Notes: generated from the letters alone by a model not told the origin. 33,733 bases of DNA from an uncultured Kiritimatiellota bacterium (GCA_934643865.1 CAKUCX010000035.1:1-33733); one strand, 5' to 3'. Positions 24,248-33,534 are shown, numbered from the stretch's first letter. A program made the numbers and translations.

Positions 24248-27200
24248 CTAGTGAAAGATGATCAACGTCCCCCGGCGGTAGCCAAGCTGGACGGCGGCGC
24301 CGTTCACGCGGGCGACCCACGGCGGATCGAGATTGTCGATTTCGATCACCGCGTGCCCGGAAATCGCCGTCGCGCGGATCAGCTGGAAGGTGCGCCGGTT
24401 GTCTTGCGCCTGGAGAAGCCCTGTCGGGTCGTCCACGTGGATCGTCGTCTCCGGGGCGAGCGTGACCGCGCCGTCCACCGTCAGGACGCGGCCCGCGAGC
24501 AGGTCGGCGGCGTCCACGCGCCAGATGCCGGAGACGGTCAGGTCGCCGACGACCGTGCCGCCGCCGGCGAGGCCGCTCACCGCCAGTGCCTTCCCGTTCA
24601 GGTCGGCCGTCGCCCCCGCCTCGACGCGGAGCAGGGAGGCGGCGTCGATGGCGTTGTCGACGCCGAGGCGCAAGGTGCCTTCGCGGACCACGGTCGGCCC
24701 CCGGTAGGTGTTGACGGCCGACAGGTCCAGGCGCCCGGCGCCGATCTTCGTGAGGCCGCCCGTCAGGGCGTTGTCCGCGAGGTGGGGCGTCAGCGGAATC
24801 TCCACCGTGTTCGTCCACCCGCCGCGCGCGATGACGGCCTTCGCCGTCGTGTAGTCGTTGCCGGGCGAGGTCACGACGACGCCCGTGACCGTGCCGTTCG
24901 TCGAGTCGAACACCGCGAACGCGGAGGCCCCCGTGCCGTCGCCGACGATCGTCACGGCCGGCGATCCCGTGTAGTTCCAGGGCGTCGCGCAGGAGAAGGG
25001 GACCTGCGCGATGCCTTTCCCCGAAGGCGCCCGCAGGGGCAGGTTGAGCGTGACGCGCTTGCCGGCCGTGTCGATGACGGCACCGCCCGCGTAGACGGTT
25101 GCGCGATCCGGCTTGGACATGCGGCCGTCACGGGAGCCAAACAGGCACGCCTCGTCGTAATATCCCCGCAGCGTGCCGCCGTTGAAGTTCACGTCCGCGC
25201 GGTTGCCGGAATAGGGCAAGCCCGCGGGGCCGTGGGTATTGGTGACGGCGACGTAGTTGCAGCTCAGCGAGTTCCAGACGTTCGTCGCCTTGTCGATCGC
25301 CGTGGGGCGGAACACGCCGCCGTTGAGGTTCAGAATCGCGGTACTGCCCGAGTTGGCGGCCATCACGCAGAGATCCTCAAGCGTCATCTTGCCGCCGTCG
25401 ATCGTGACGACGCTGTCGCCCGCCGTATCGTCCTTCCCCCACAGCGTGCAGTTGAGCATCAGGCCGCGTTTGCTGGCGAGCGTGCCGCCCGAAACGCGCA
25501 TCCGGCCATGGCCGCCCGAGAAGCCCGGCGTGATGTTCTGCCCGCCGTGCGTGATGTCGCCGCCTTTCTGCCAGTAGACGCCGTATCCTGAATAGGAGCC
25601 GAACCGCACCCATTCGCCGCCCATGTGCCAGGCCCCGCCGTCCTCGACTTCGACATAGCCGTGGCCGACGTTCCCGACATACCCCGACGCATCGGACACG
25701 TAGGGGTTGTAGACCCTTCCGCCGTTTCGGATGAACACCGACCCTGCGGCCTTCGCGGAGACGGCGCCTCCGTTCCCGACGCCGCCGGCCACGTGGAGGC
25801 GGTTCGTGACGACGCCGCCGTCCGCCACTTCGAGGATGGCGCGCATGTTGTCCGCGTTCCGCGTCGCCGTCCGCCCCAGGACCATGAAGCGCATGTCGTT
25901 GATCTTCTTGTTCGCGGCGTCGGCGACCGGCGTCGCGACGGCGTTCCCGAACGCCGCCCCCGCCCCGACGCCCATGCGGGCGACGCCGGGCCACGGGGCC
26001 GCAAGGTAGTTCGTCTGGCCGCCCTGCCACAGCATGCCGCAGTTCTCGAACACCAGCGTGCCGCCCGCATGGTCGATGGGGCCGAACGTCTCAGCGGTCG
26101 GCGTCGTGTAGGTGTAGGTGCCGAGAATGTTCAGGGACAGCGAACCGCCCTGGACGCTTGAGGCCCTGTTCCTGAAGTAGCCGGCCAGTTCGCCGTCGAT
26201 CTTCGCCGACGGGGGATGGTTCGTCGGGTCGAGCCGGATCTCCACCGTGGCGTTGTTCGCCACGCGGAGGTTTCCGTTCGTCGCCGAGGGCAGCGCGTAC
26301 CAGTCCTTCGCGATGATGTGGGCGTGTTTCCCGCTGACCGTTGTCAGGCCCGAGAAGTCGTTGGACGGATTCGAGAGCAGCAGCCAGCCGTCGTTCACGG
26401 CGAAGCCGCCCGCCCCCGAGACCTTCCCCTTCAGCTCGACCGTGTTGTGTTCGGCTTTGGTGTTCGCCTCCTGGAACTGGATGGTCGCCGTGCCCCCGAG
26501 GTCGACCGGGCCGTTCAGGACGTTGTTCGGGTTGAAGATGTCGTCGCTCCAGTTCTGCGTATACCAGGTTGAGCGTCCCGCGAAGGCGAGGTTGAAGTGA
26601 TTGTTGCCGTCCTTGATCCGCGTCACGCGGAAGCCCGTCCCGTCCTCAAAGGCGATTTTCCTGTCCTTGGCGTCAGCGCCGAAATCCGTCTGCTCGCTGC
26701 TGAAGTGCCCGCCGTTCTTCACAACGAAGTCCCCGGCGCGCTGCACGGCGGGGCCGTTGCAGATGCAGAGCCGCATGCCGTCGATGGTCACCGCGTGTCC
26801 GCCCATGTCGTAGCGCGCGGTGTATCGGATGTCGAGCTGCCGTTCCGGTCTGTCCGCCGTGAACGTCGTGTCCCCGGTCAGCAGGATCGCAATGTTGCCT
26901 CCGGCCCAGTAGGAGCTGGCGTTGATCAGGCGCACCGCGCCCGCCGTGCCGTCCACGCCGGAGCCTTCGAGCAGATAGCGCCCGCACGCGGCATACGGCT
27001 TGTTGGCGCCGGCCTGCATGACGGAGCCGTCCAGCTCAAGCGTGCCGCCCGCCTTCACCACCACGCCGCCGCTCGTCGCCGACGCGGCGGCGTAGCCCAT
27101 CGCGCCGGTGTGCTGGGCCCGCAGATAGCCCGCCTCGACGCGCAGTTCGCCCGTCCAGCCTTTCAGGTCGCACGCGATCACGAGCCGGCCGGCGCCCCGC

Positions 27201-27373
27201 TTGACGAGCGTGACCGAAGTCCCCAGCGCCGAGACGTCCTCCGCGCCGAGCGTCGCGTCTCCGGAAGGGACGGTGACGACGTACGCGCCGTCCTCCAGCG
27301 CGCCCAGCGGCGCGGCGCCGACAGGCGAAAGCCCCGCCAACGTCCAGGCGCAGAACAGAATCTTCTTCAGCAT
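24248..27373 (-). CDS. Giant secreted beta-solenoid protein with autotransporter-associated strand repeats and C-terminal GxxIIFH motif
   Basis: This 1,041-residue exported protein begins MLKKILFCAWTLAGLSPVGA, a clear signal peptide. Upstream in-frame starts (to 27481) would put 36 unrelated residues before it. A G-rich stretch (GGGGGG) four bases before the ATG is the only ribosome-site candidate. It is built of glycine-rich beta-solenoid turns. Recognisable autotransporter-associated repeats lie at about 53-86 (TLVKRGAGRLVIACDLKGWTG), 311-355 (KVSGAGGFAVNDGWLLLSN) and 871-908 (LTKIGAGRLDLSAVNTYRGP). No enzymatic motif and no beta-barrel translocator are seen. The end, AAVQLGYRRGTLIIFH, matches the shared C-terminal strand-turn-strand pattern, with His in place of Arg. 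It has its own promoter at 27460-27488 and is followed by the double-LamG gene. Confidence 0.75.
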   Translation of the reverse strand: MLKKILFCAWTLAGLSPVGAAPLGALEDGAYVVTVPSGDATLGAEDVSALGTSVTLVKRGAGRLVIACDLKGWTGELRVEAGYLRAQHTGAMGYAAASATSGGVVVKAGGTLELDGSVMQAGANKPYAACGRYLLEGSGVDGTAGAVRLINASSYWAGGNIAILLTGDTTFTADRPERQLDIRYTARYDMGGHAVTIDGMRLCICNGPAVQRAGDFVVKNGGHFSSEQTDFGADAKDRKIAFEDGTGFRVTRIKDGNNHFNLAFAGRSTWYTQNWSDDIFNPNNVLNGPVDLGGTATIQFQEANTKAEHNTVELKGKVSGAGGFAVNDGWLLLSNPSNDFSGLTTVSGKHAHIIAKDWYALPSATNGNLRVANNATVEIRLDPTNHPPSAKIDGELAGYFRNRASSVQGGSLSLNILGTYTYTTPTAETFGPIDHAGGTLVFENCGMLWQGGQTNYLAAPWPGVARMGVGAGAAFGNAVATPVADAANKKINDMRFMVLGRTATRNADNMRAILEVADGGVVTNRLHVAGGVGNGGAVSAKAAGSVFIRNGGRVYNPYVSDASGYVGNVGHGYVEVEDGGAWHMGGEWVRFGSYSGYGVYWQKGGDITHGGQNITPGFSGGHGRMRVSGGTLASKRGLMLNCTLWGKDDTAGDSVVTIDGGKMTLEDLCVMAANSGSTAILNLNGGVFRPTAIDKATNVWNSLSCNYVAVTNTHGPAGLPYSGNRADVNFNGGTLRGYYDEACLFGSRDGRMSKPDRATVYAGGAVIDTAGKRVTLNLPLRAPSGKGIAQVPFSCATPWNYTGSPAVTIVGDGTGASAFAVFDSTNGTVTGVVVTSPGNDYTTAKAVIARGGWTNTVEIPLTPHLADNALTGGLTKIGAGRLDLSAVNTYRGPTVVREGTLRLGVDNAIDAASLLRVEAGATADLNGKALAVSGLAGGGTVVGDLTVSGIWRVDAADLLAGRVLTVDGAVTLAPETTIHVDDPTGLLQAQDNRRTFQLIRATAISGHAVIEIDNLDPPWVARVNGAAVQLGYRRGTLIIFH

Positions 27374-27459
27374 GCAGCCCCCCGATCGTTTCGTGATGAC
27401 GTCGTTGTTGAAAAGCCACGCCGTCTTGTCCCCGGAGACGACGCCCGCTTCTGGAGGGG

Positions 27460-27488
27460 AGTATGCACTTTTTCGCGCCATCTGTCAA
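27460..27488 (-). promoter_or_regulatory. Promoter of the two-gene surface-protein operon
   Basis: On the minus strand TTGACA (27488-27483), exactly 17 bases, then CATACT (27465-27460). This predicts a leader of about 80 bases before the ATG at 27373. It begins within ten bases of the stop of the upstream beta-helix gene, so the two surface-protein genes can be expressed independently of rph. Confidence 0.65.
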
Positions 27489-27496
27489 ACGGCGCC

Positions 27497-28984
27497 TCAG
27501 TCCCGCGCGATCCGCAGCCGGTCGATCACGCCCCGGCCGGACGAACGGCCGTCGCGGTTGACGTCGTCGAACGCGGTCGCGCGCACAAGCTCCTGCGGCG
27601 CGGCGCCGCGCACCTTCAGCCCCTCGACCGTCACCTCGCCGACGCGGCAGGAGACGTAGGGGTCGAAGATCTCCATGCCCGCCTCGCCGTCCTTCCCCGG
27701 GAAGAAGCAGGACTTTGGGCCCACCACCGCGAGGTGCGAAAGCGGGAAGCGGTCGAGGTGGAACGTGATGTCGATGTTCCTGAAGTGGACGGACGACAGG
27801 TCCGCGCCGAACTCGAAGGCCCCGAAGTGCCCGCGCACCGGCTCCGAGTCGCGGTACTGCCCCATGCAGTCGATCGGGCGCGCGAGGTCGATCTCGATGT
27901 CCTCGAAGAAGAGGTTGCCCCCGGTGCCGACCGCCGCCCACTCCGGCTCCGTGCCGATCCGGTAGCGCGGCGTCTGCAGATACATCTTGAAGGTCGTGAT
28001 GCCCTTCACGCGGCGGAAAATGACGTTGGAGACGGCGCAGTCGACGACCGCGCCGTCCGCATACCTGTACTTCGCCGGCTGGATGCGGATGGCGGGGTAG
28101 CCGCCGCCCACGAGCTCCAGGTCCTCGCAGAGGATGTTCCGCTGCGGGCCGAAGTTGATGGACGAGTTGAGCCAGTCGTAGGCGTTCAGCGCGACGAGGT
28201 CGTCGCCCACGCCGCCGCGCACGTCGCGCACATGGACCTCGGAGAGGTTCCCGTTCAGGTGCAGCCCGTCCGCATGGCACGCCTCGAAGCGGATGCGCGC
28301 GTAGCGGTGGCCCGCGCCGTCGCCCGCCTGCACGGCGAAGCCGCTCGTGTGGACGAACGTCGCGCCCCGCACCGTCACCGCGTCGCAGTTGCCGAAATAG
28401 AACAGCGTGGAGACCCCGTAGTGGGCGCCGACCTTCCGGGGGCCGAGGTCGAAGCGCCCCGTGACGCCGTAGCCGCGCCGCGCGCGCATCCAGTCCTCCC
28501 AGCGGCCGCCGACCACCGCGATGTTGCGGTCGCGGGAGCCGGGCGGAATCGGCGCGAGCGTCCCGTCCGGCGCATGCTCGTTGCGCAGCATCAGGACGCG
28601 CGTGCCCGGCAGCAGCGCCACCGTCGCGCCCGTCGCCTCGATGCGGCGGTTCGACGGCACCCGCACGGTCGCATCGACGTAGTAGGGCCGCTCCGACGCG
28701 GGGATGCGCACGATCTCGTGCGCGGCGACGGCGGCCTGCAGCGCCGCCGTCCACACGTTCGTGCCGTTGACGCGCGTCACCAGGTGCGCGTAGTCCGTCA
28801 CGGCACAGGCGTCCGCCAGCGCCGCCTGCGCCGCGTCGAGCGCCGCGTCGGAGGCCGCGACGGCGGCCTCGATGCCCCGGTAGGCGGCTTCCGGCACAGC
28901 GGCGCGCGCAACCGCGAGCGGCCCGCCGCACGCCAGGCACGCCGCCACGGCCAGAAGGACACGTTGGGCGCAGGCCCTCTTCAT
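27497..28984 (-). CDS. Secreted GH28-like right-handed beta-helix glycosidase
   Basis: This 495-residue exported protein starts MKRACAQRVLLAVAACLACGG; AAGGAG lies eight bases before the ATG at 28984, whose bases overlap the rph stop (ATGA). After an Ala-rich helix, the pectate-lyase-superfamily entry segment (IPASERPYYVDATVRVPSNRRIEATGATVALLPG) leads into parallel beta-helix coils (NIAVVGGRWEDW, DAVTVRGATF, YARIRFEACHADG). D239 (HADGLHLNG) and D261-D262 (VGDDLVALN) match the spaced catalytic acids of GH28 polygalacturonases (D, then DD about 22 residues on). The C-terminus contains DVNRDGRSSGRG, which weakly resembles a single calcium-binding loop. It probably hydrolyses a uronate- or rhamnose-containing glycan, but the substrate is inferred only from the family. 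Coupling to rph is unexpected. Confidence 0.8.
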   Translation of the reverse strand: MKRACAQRVLLAVAACLACGGPLAVARAAVPEAAYRGIEAAVAASDAALDAAQAALADACAVTDYAHLVTRVNGTNVWTAALQAAVAAHEIVRIPASERPYYVDATVRVPSNRRIEATGATVALLPGTRVLMLRNEHAPDGTLAPIPPGSRDRNIAVVGGRWEDWMRARRGYGVTGRFDLGPRKVGAHYGVSTLFYFGNCDAVTVRGATFVHTSGFAVQAGDGAGHRYARIRFEACHADGLHLNGNLSEVHVRDVRGGVGDDLVALNAYDWLNSSINFGPQRNILCEDLELVGGGYPAIRIQPAKYRYADGAVVDCAVSNVIFRRVKGITTFKMYLQTPRYRIGTEPEWAAVGTGGNLFFEDIEIDLARPIDCMGQYRDSEPVRGHFGAFEFGADLSSVHFRNIDITFHLDRFPLSHLAVVGPKSCFFPGKDGEAGMEIFDPYVSCRVGEVTVEGLKVRGAAPQELVRATAFDDVNRDGRSSGRGVIDRLRIARD

Positions 28985-29697
28985 GCCGGGTCTCCTTCCT
29001 GTGCGGCGCGCTGGAGGGCGAAGAGTTCCCCGATGCCCTTTTTCGCGAGCGCCTTGAGGGCGTCGAGGGCGGCTTCGGTGAACGGCTCGTGCTCGGCCGT
29101 GCCCTGCAGCTCCACGAAACGGCCGTCGTCCGTCATCACGACGTTCAGGTCGACCTCGGCCGTCGAGTCGTGGGCGTAGTCGAGGTCCAGGGTCGGCACG
29201 CCGTCGCACACGCCCACCGAGACGGCGGCGATCTGGCGGCGGATCGGGTTCTCGGCGAGCGTGCCGTCGGCCATCAGCTTCGCAACGGCGTCGTTCAGGG
29301 CGACCATGCCGCCCGTGATGGCGGCGCAGCGCGTCCCGCCGTCCGCCTGGATGACGTCGCAGTCGATGACGATCTGGCGTTCACCGAGCTTCTCGAAGTC
29401 CACGGCCGCGCGCAGGGCGCGCCCGACGAGGCGCTGGATCTCGGCGGAGCGGGCGTCCAGCTTCAGCTTCTTGATGTCGCGGTCCTTGCGTCCGCCCCCC
29501 GTCGATGAGGGCAGCATCGCGTATTCGGCGGTGACCCAGCCCCTGCCCGTGTCGCGCAGGAAGGACGGCACCTTCCCCTCCACGCTCGCGGTGCAGAGCA
29601 CCCACGTGTCGCCCCACTTGACCAGCACGCTGCCGGCGGCGTACTTCGTGAAGTTCCGGATGATCTCGATTCGTCTCAACTCGTCAGGTTTTCTCAT
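28981..29697 (-). CDS. rph: Ribonuclease PH
   Basis: This 238-residue phosphorolytic 3'-to-5' exoribonuclease trims tRNA precursors in the cytoplasm; the length is normal for the family. Landmarks are MRKPDELRRIEIIRNFTKYAAGSVLVKWGDT, GWVTAEYAMLPSST, SAEIQRLVGRALRAAVD, GERQIVIDCDVIQADGGTRCAAITG and the active-site segment LDLDYAHDSTAEVDLNVVMT. The ATG at 29697 is set six bases after an extended -10 box, so the mRNA should be leaderless; an upstream in-frame start would lie on the promoter. Its stop overlaps the start of a secreted beta-helix gene by four bases (ATGA), making the pair a translationally coupled operon. It is the one core housekeeping gene within a stretch of accessory glycan genes. 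Confidence 0.95.
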   Translation of the reverse strand: MRKPDELRRIEIIRNFTKYAAGSVLVKWGDTWVLCTASVEGKVPSFLRDTGRGWVTAEYAMLPSSTGGGRKDRDIKKLKLDARSAEIQRLVGRALRAAVDFEKLGERQIVIDCDVIQADGGTRCAAITGGMVALNDAVAKLMADGTLAENPIRRQIAAVSVGVCDGVPTLDLDYAHDSTAEVDLNVVMTDDGRFVELQGTAEHEPFTEAALDALKALAKKGIGELFALQRAAQEGDPA

Positions 29698-29712
29698 GTC
29701 CGCAGTATAACA
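29698..29712 (-). promoter_or_regulatory. Extended -10 promoter giving a leaderless rph mRNA
   Basis: On the minus strand TGTTATACT (29712-29704) is an extended -10 box followed by GCGGAC and then the ATG at 29697. The six-base gap puts +1 on the A of the start codon. The layout and the CGGAC spacer bases match the promoter at 4964-4978. Confidence 0.65.
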
Positions 29713-29751
29713 CAAGCGCCGCTCCGTGAGGGGGGATGGGCTTTGTAGACG

Positions 29752-32700
29752 TCAGCGCAGGAACAAGACTGTCCCCTTCGGGCGCGCGACGAGCCACACG
29801 CCCTGTTCGTCCGCCTCCAAGGCGAAGGAGAAGGCGTTCGCGTTCTCCTCCGCCACCGTCCACCCGCGCACGTTCTCGCCGCCCGTCACCGCGCCGTCCG
29901 CCGCCAGCACCCGGAAGCGACCCCTCACGCCCATGAGCCCCGGCGCCACCGCCAGCGCCACGTGCGCGGCCCGGGGCAGCGCCACCGCGCCCGACACCGC
30001 CACCGCGTCGTAGTCCGCCACGCCCCGGAAGCCGAGCGCGATCTCGGCGTTCTCCGCAAGTTCCAGGTCGCCGACGAGCGCGAGCCGGCCCGTCCCATCC
30101 GCCGCATCCTCGCCCGGCGCAAGCGCCTTGACGCCCATCACGCGCGTCGCCTCCACCGTGCCCGCGCCGCCGAGCGCGGCGGCCGCCACCTCCACGTTGC
30201 CCGCGAACGCGATCCGCCCGCCCTTCCGCACGCGCAGGGACGCCGCCTCGAAGCCCCACGCGGGCGCCTCGCCCGTGCCGAACCACTTCCACATGAGCCG
30301 CCGCTGCAGATACGCGCGCTGGGCCTCCGAGAGCGGCGTGCGGAAGGCGATCAGCTCGCCCTGGCGGCTGCCGCCCGCGCGACAGCCCCGGTCGTTCGCG
30401 ATCGTCCGCACGAAGACGGCGTTCGTCGGCGCGGCGGAGACGAGGTGGAACGCCCGGTCCGTCATCGGCCACGTCCACGACACGGCCTCACCGTCCACGC
30501 CCACGTAGCCGTACTTGACGCAGTCATGTTCTGCCGCCTTGTAGTAGGCGCCGAAGATGCTCCCGTTCGCGTCGTCGCGGTGGAAGGAGTAGGTGGCGCT
30601 GTCCGAGAAGATGAACCGGTGCCCGATACCGTTGAAGGTCTCGCCCGCGTCGGAGTAGATGACGTGGAGTTCCTGCACGCGGCCGTCCGTGCCCCGAATG
30701 ACCATGCCGGCCGCCGTGTCGGGCTTGACGTCGCCCTGCGCGGCGTCGCCGAAGTCGAGGACGGGCATCGTCTTCCCGTCCCGCGTCTCCACCGTCCGCA
30801 GGGTCGGCCGGGCCTTCATGTAGACGCCGGAACCCGCCTCCGCGTAGACGCCGTTCCCGCGCACGTCCTTCCACTTGAGGACGCTCGTCGCGCCCGCCTC
30901 CGTCGTCGCCGTCTCCAGCGAGGCGGCGTCCGTCGCGTCGAAGTGGTAGACGGGCTCCGGCAGGCCCTCCGCCCCGGCGGAGACGACGAACGCACCGCCG
31001 TCCACCACCAGCCCCTTGTCCGGCCCCAGGTTGACGTCGCGCGCCGTGACCGTACCGCCGCCCGTCACCGTGAACGTCGCCGCACCCTCCGGCAGCGCGA
31101 CGCGCGCGACCGTGAGCGGGCCGTCGCACGCGAGGGACGTCTCCGCCCCCGCCTCGTAGGCGAGCACATCCAGCCGCCGGCCCGCCGGCGCCGCGCCCTG
31201 CCACTTCCGGCGCAGGTAGGCCATCGTGGCGGCGCGCTCCGCATGGGAGAGCGTGCGCGCGTAGAAGATCGTCTCGCAGACCTGCATGCCGCCCCAGATG
31301 TCCCAGCGGTCGAACGCGACGCCCCGCACGCGCAGCGGCGCGCAGGACGAGAAGTTCACCACGTGGAACACATTCGTGCCGGGGTCGAAGCTCTCGTCGC
31401 GCGGCCAGACGGGCGCGCCGTCCACCCACCACTGCGCGGCGAGCCCGGTCGGGTGCGCGTGGACCGACAGGATCGCGCCCGCCTGGTACCGCGCGAACGG
31501 CATGTCATACGACGCGAAGAGGGACGGGTCGAGGCGCGCGCGGTTCGTCGCAGACGGCGCGCCGTTCGGCATCTTCATGCGCACGACCGTGAACCCTTCG
31601 CGCGCCGCAACGGCGACGCCGTTGGGAATCTCCATGTACGTCGAATCGTTCGTGACGGTCTCGTAGGCCCCCCAGTTCAAGTACCACCCGCCACCGAAGT
31701 CCACCGTCGGCAGTCCGCGCGCGGCGTCCGCGACGACGAACGGGTAGTTCCCCACCTTCTTCGCCTTCTGGGGAACCTCCACGCGCAGCGTCCGCGACGC
31801 GCCGCGGCAGTCCTTCCAGGCGGAGATGTACGCGTGGCCCGTCGCGTCGTCCGCCACCTCCTGGGCGACGAGCGAGTCGGCCGCCGCCGCGTCGAGCCAG
31901 AGTTCGGGATTGGTCGCCGGGGCCGTCCCGTCCGGCGCGGGTGCCTCCGCGAACGCGACGCGCCCCTCCGCCACGCGCAGCGACGTCTTGTCGTAGGCCA
32001 CGTCGGCCACGGTGAGCGTCCCCGCTCCCGCCTTCGTCAGCGTGCCGCCCTTCGGCGCCGTCAGCGTCGCGACGTCGAGGGCGCGCCCCTCCGGCACCCG
32101 CACCGCCGCGTCGGCGGTGAGGCACAGTTCGCGCAGCATGCGCTCGCGCCCCTTCCACTTCGCGAGCAGGTAGCCATGGACGGCCTGGCGCTCCGCGCTC
32201 GTCAGTGCATTCGTGTAGAGGATCACCTCGGCGATGCGGCAGCCGCCCTTTCGGAGGCCGCGGTCGTAGGCGAGCGTGTTGATGCTCGCCCCCGCGCCGC
32301 TGATGTTCATCGAGGCCACAGTGAGGCCGGTGTAGTCGTAGGGGCCGTAGGTCCACGTGCGCCGCACGCCGTCGATCCACGTCTCGTCGTCCGCGTGCAG
32401 GCCCACAGAATAGTTGCCGTTCAGCAAACAGTCACCTGAGGCCCGGTGCATCTCGAAGGTGGACGTGTGGCCGAGGACGAACACGCACGAGCTCGCCCCC
32501 GCCGCCCAGTCGCCCCACACGACGAAGACCTCGCGCACGCCCGCGAGGTCCTCGCTCAGCCGCAGCGCGCCGGCAGGGCCGTAGGCCGCCGCGAACGCAT
32601 CCCACTGGTCCCTATTCTCCTCGCCCCGGTACGCGCCGAAGTCAACGAGCGGCGTGCCGTCATCCGCCTGCGCGACCGCGCTCAGGAAGGGGCGCGTCGC

Positions 32701-33534
32701 GATGTCGAACGGGCGGGCGCAGACGGCCCCGCCGTTCGCGTCGCGCCATTCGGCGACGAATCGCCGCCCGTTCGCGTCCGGCTCCGCGTCCACCGTCAGC
32801 GTGTCCGCGCGCGCGGCGTCGAACCAGACGGCGGGGGCCGCCACCGGCAGGGTCGGCGCGGCTTCCGACGGCGCCAGGCCCACCGTCAGCGTGCCGCCGT
32901 TCGTCCGGACGCGCGTCGCGGCGACCGACGTCACGTCGTCGATCACGAGATCCCCCGTGCCGGCCTTCTGCAGCACCTCCCCGCCGTCGAGGCGCCCGAT
33001 CCGCGCCGTCCCGCTCCCCTCGACCTCCACGATGGGCCCCCGCGCCGTCTTCACGCTTGCGAGGAAGGGGGTGAAGGCCTCCGTGGCGGAGACGCGCCAC
33101 GTCGTGTTGAAGTCCTGCGTCTCGTAGGATCCGGGGAAGCCGTTTGGGTTGCCGAGCCGGATGATGGCGGAGTTGTTGGCCGTGTTTCCAAGTCCGCCGC
33201 ACAGGACCTGGTTCGCCGCGCCGTCGAAGGTTCCGAGGTCCCACACGTGGCGGCTCGTCTTCACCGTCGGGAACTGGATGGTCTGCGTCCCCTCGATGGC
33301 CGCCGGGTCGGGCGCGAAATGGACCGTGTCCGCCGCGTTCGTGGGGATGCGGTCCGTCCCCGACCAGTTCGCGAGGTTCGTGATCGAATACGTGCCGGCG
33401 GCCGTCGGCACCCAGGCGGCCGTTACGCCCGCCTCCGTCGCCTCGGCCCCGTCGCCCAAGACCCCCGCACACCACCCCAGCGCGCACGCCCACACCAGCG
33501 TGCGCACCTTCCAGTTCCTCGTCACGTTCATCAT
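29752..33534 (-). CDS. Giant secreted surface protein with three repeated lectin-like modules and C-terminal GxxLFLR motif
   Basis: This 1,260-residue exported protein starts MMNVTRNWKVRTLVWACALGWCAGVLG; GAGAGGA precedes the ATG pair (33534/33531). It has three homologous modules of about 240 residues. Module 1 (about 235-475) opens PAVWFDAARADTLTV and closes AEVILYTNALTSAERQAVHG. Module 2 (about 543-790) opens PELWLDAAAADSLVA and closes ETIFYARTLSHAERAATMAY. Module 3 (about 857-1092) opens PVYHFDATDAASLET and closes ELIAFRTPLSEAQRAYLQ. Each has W.D.rG and a vDFG motif in between, as in LamG/ConA-like jelly rolls. Solenoid-type linkers (GGTLTKAGAGTLTVADVAYDKT) join them. The C-terminus is VWLVARPKGTVLFLR. 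No barrel or enzyme motif is seen. Its promoter contains a G9 tract, so expression may be phase-variable. Likely role: variable surface adhesin or glycan binder. Confidence 0.8.
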   Translation of the reverse strand: MMNVTRNWKVRTLVWACALGWCAGVLGDGAEATEAGVTAAWVPTAAGTYSITNLANWSGTDRIPTNAADTVHFAPDPAAIEGTQTIQFPTVKTSRHVWDLGTFDGAANQVLCGGLGNTANNSAIIRLGNPNGFPGSYETQDFNTTWRVSATEAFTPFLASVKTARGPIVEVEGSGTARIGRLDGGEVLQKAGTGDLVIDDVTSVAATRVRTNGGTLTVGLAPSEAAPTLPVAAPAVWFDAARADTLTVDAEPDANGRRFVAEWRDANGGAVCARPFDIATRPFLSAVAQADDGTPLVDFGAYRGEENRDQWDAFAAAYGPAGALRLSEDLAGVREVFVVWGDWAAGASSCVFVLGHTSTFEMHRASGDCLLNGNYSVGLHADDETWIDGVRRTWTYGPYDYTGLTVASMNISGAGASINTLAYDRGLRKGGCRIAEVILYTNALTSAERQAVHGYLLAKWKGRERMLRELCLTADAAVRVPEGRALDVATLTAPKGGTLTKAGAGTLTVADVAYDKTSLRVAEGRVAFAEAPAPDGTAPATNPELWLDAAAADSLVAQEVADDATGHAYISAWKDCRGASRTLRVEVPQKAKKVGNYPFVVADAARGLPTVDFGGGWYLNWGAYETVTNDSTYMEIPNGVAVAAREGFTVVRMKMPNGAPSATNRARLDPSLFASYDMPFARYQAGAILSVHAHPTGLAAQWWVDGAPVWPRDESFDPGTNVFHVVNFSSCAPLRVRGVAFDRWDIWGGMQVCETIFYARTLSHAERAATMAYLRRKWQGAAPAGRRLDVLAYEAGAETSLACDGPLTVARVALPEGAATFTVTGGGTVTARDVNLGPDKGLVVDGGAFVVSAGAEGLPEPVYHFDATDAASLETATTEAGATSVLKWKDVRGNGVYAEAGSGVYMKARPTLRTVETRDGKTMPVLDFGDAAQGDVKPDTAAGMVIRGTDGRVQELHVIYSDAGETFNGIGHRFIFSDSATYSFHRDDANGSIFGAYYKAAEHDCVKYGYVGVDGEAVSWTWPMTDRAFHLVSAAPTNAVFVRTIANDRGCRAGGSRQGELIAFRTPLSEAQRAYLQRRLMWKWFGTGEAPAWGFEAASLRVRKGGRIAFAGNVEVAAAALGGAGTVEATRVMGVKALAPGEDAADGTGRLALVGDLELAENAEIALGFRGVADYDAVAVSGAVALPRAAHVALAVAPGLMGVRGRFRVLAADGAVTGGENVRGWTVAEENANAFSFALEADEQGVWLVARPKGTVLFLR

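Noticed and set aside
21098..33534. Classical type V autotransporters
   Set aside because: Autotransporter-associated strand repeats are present, but none of the three proteins has a C-terminal beta-barrel of about 250-300 residues; they end in the short GxxΦΦΦ[R/H] motif.
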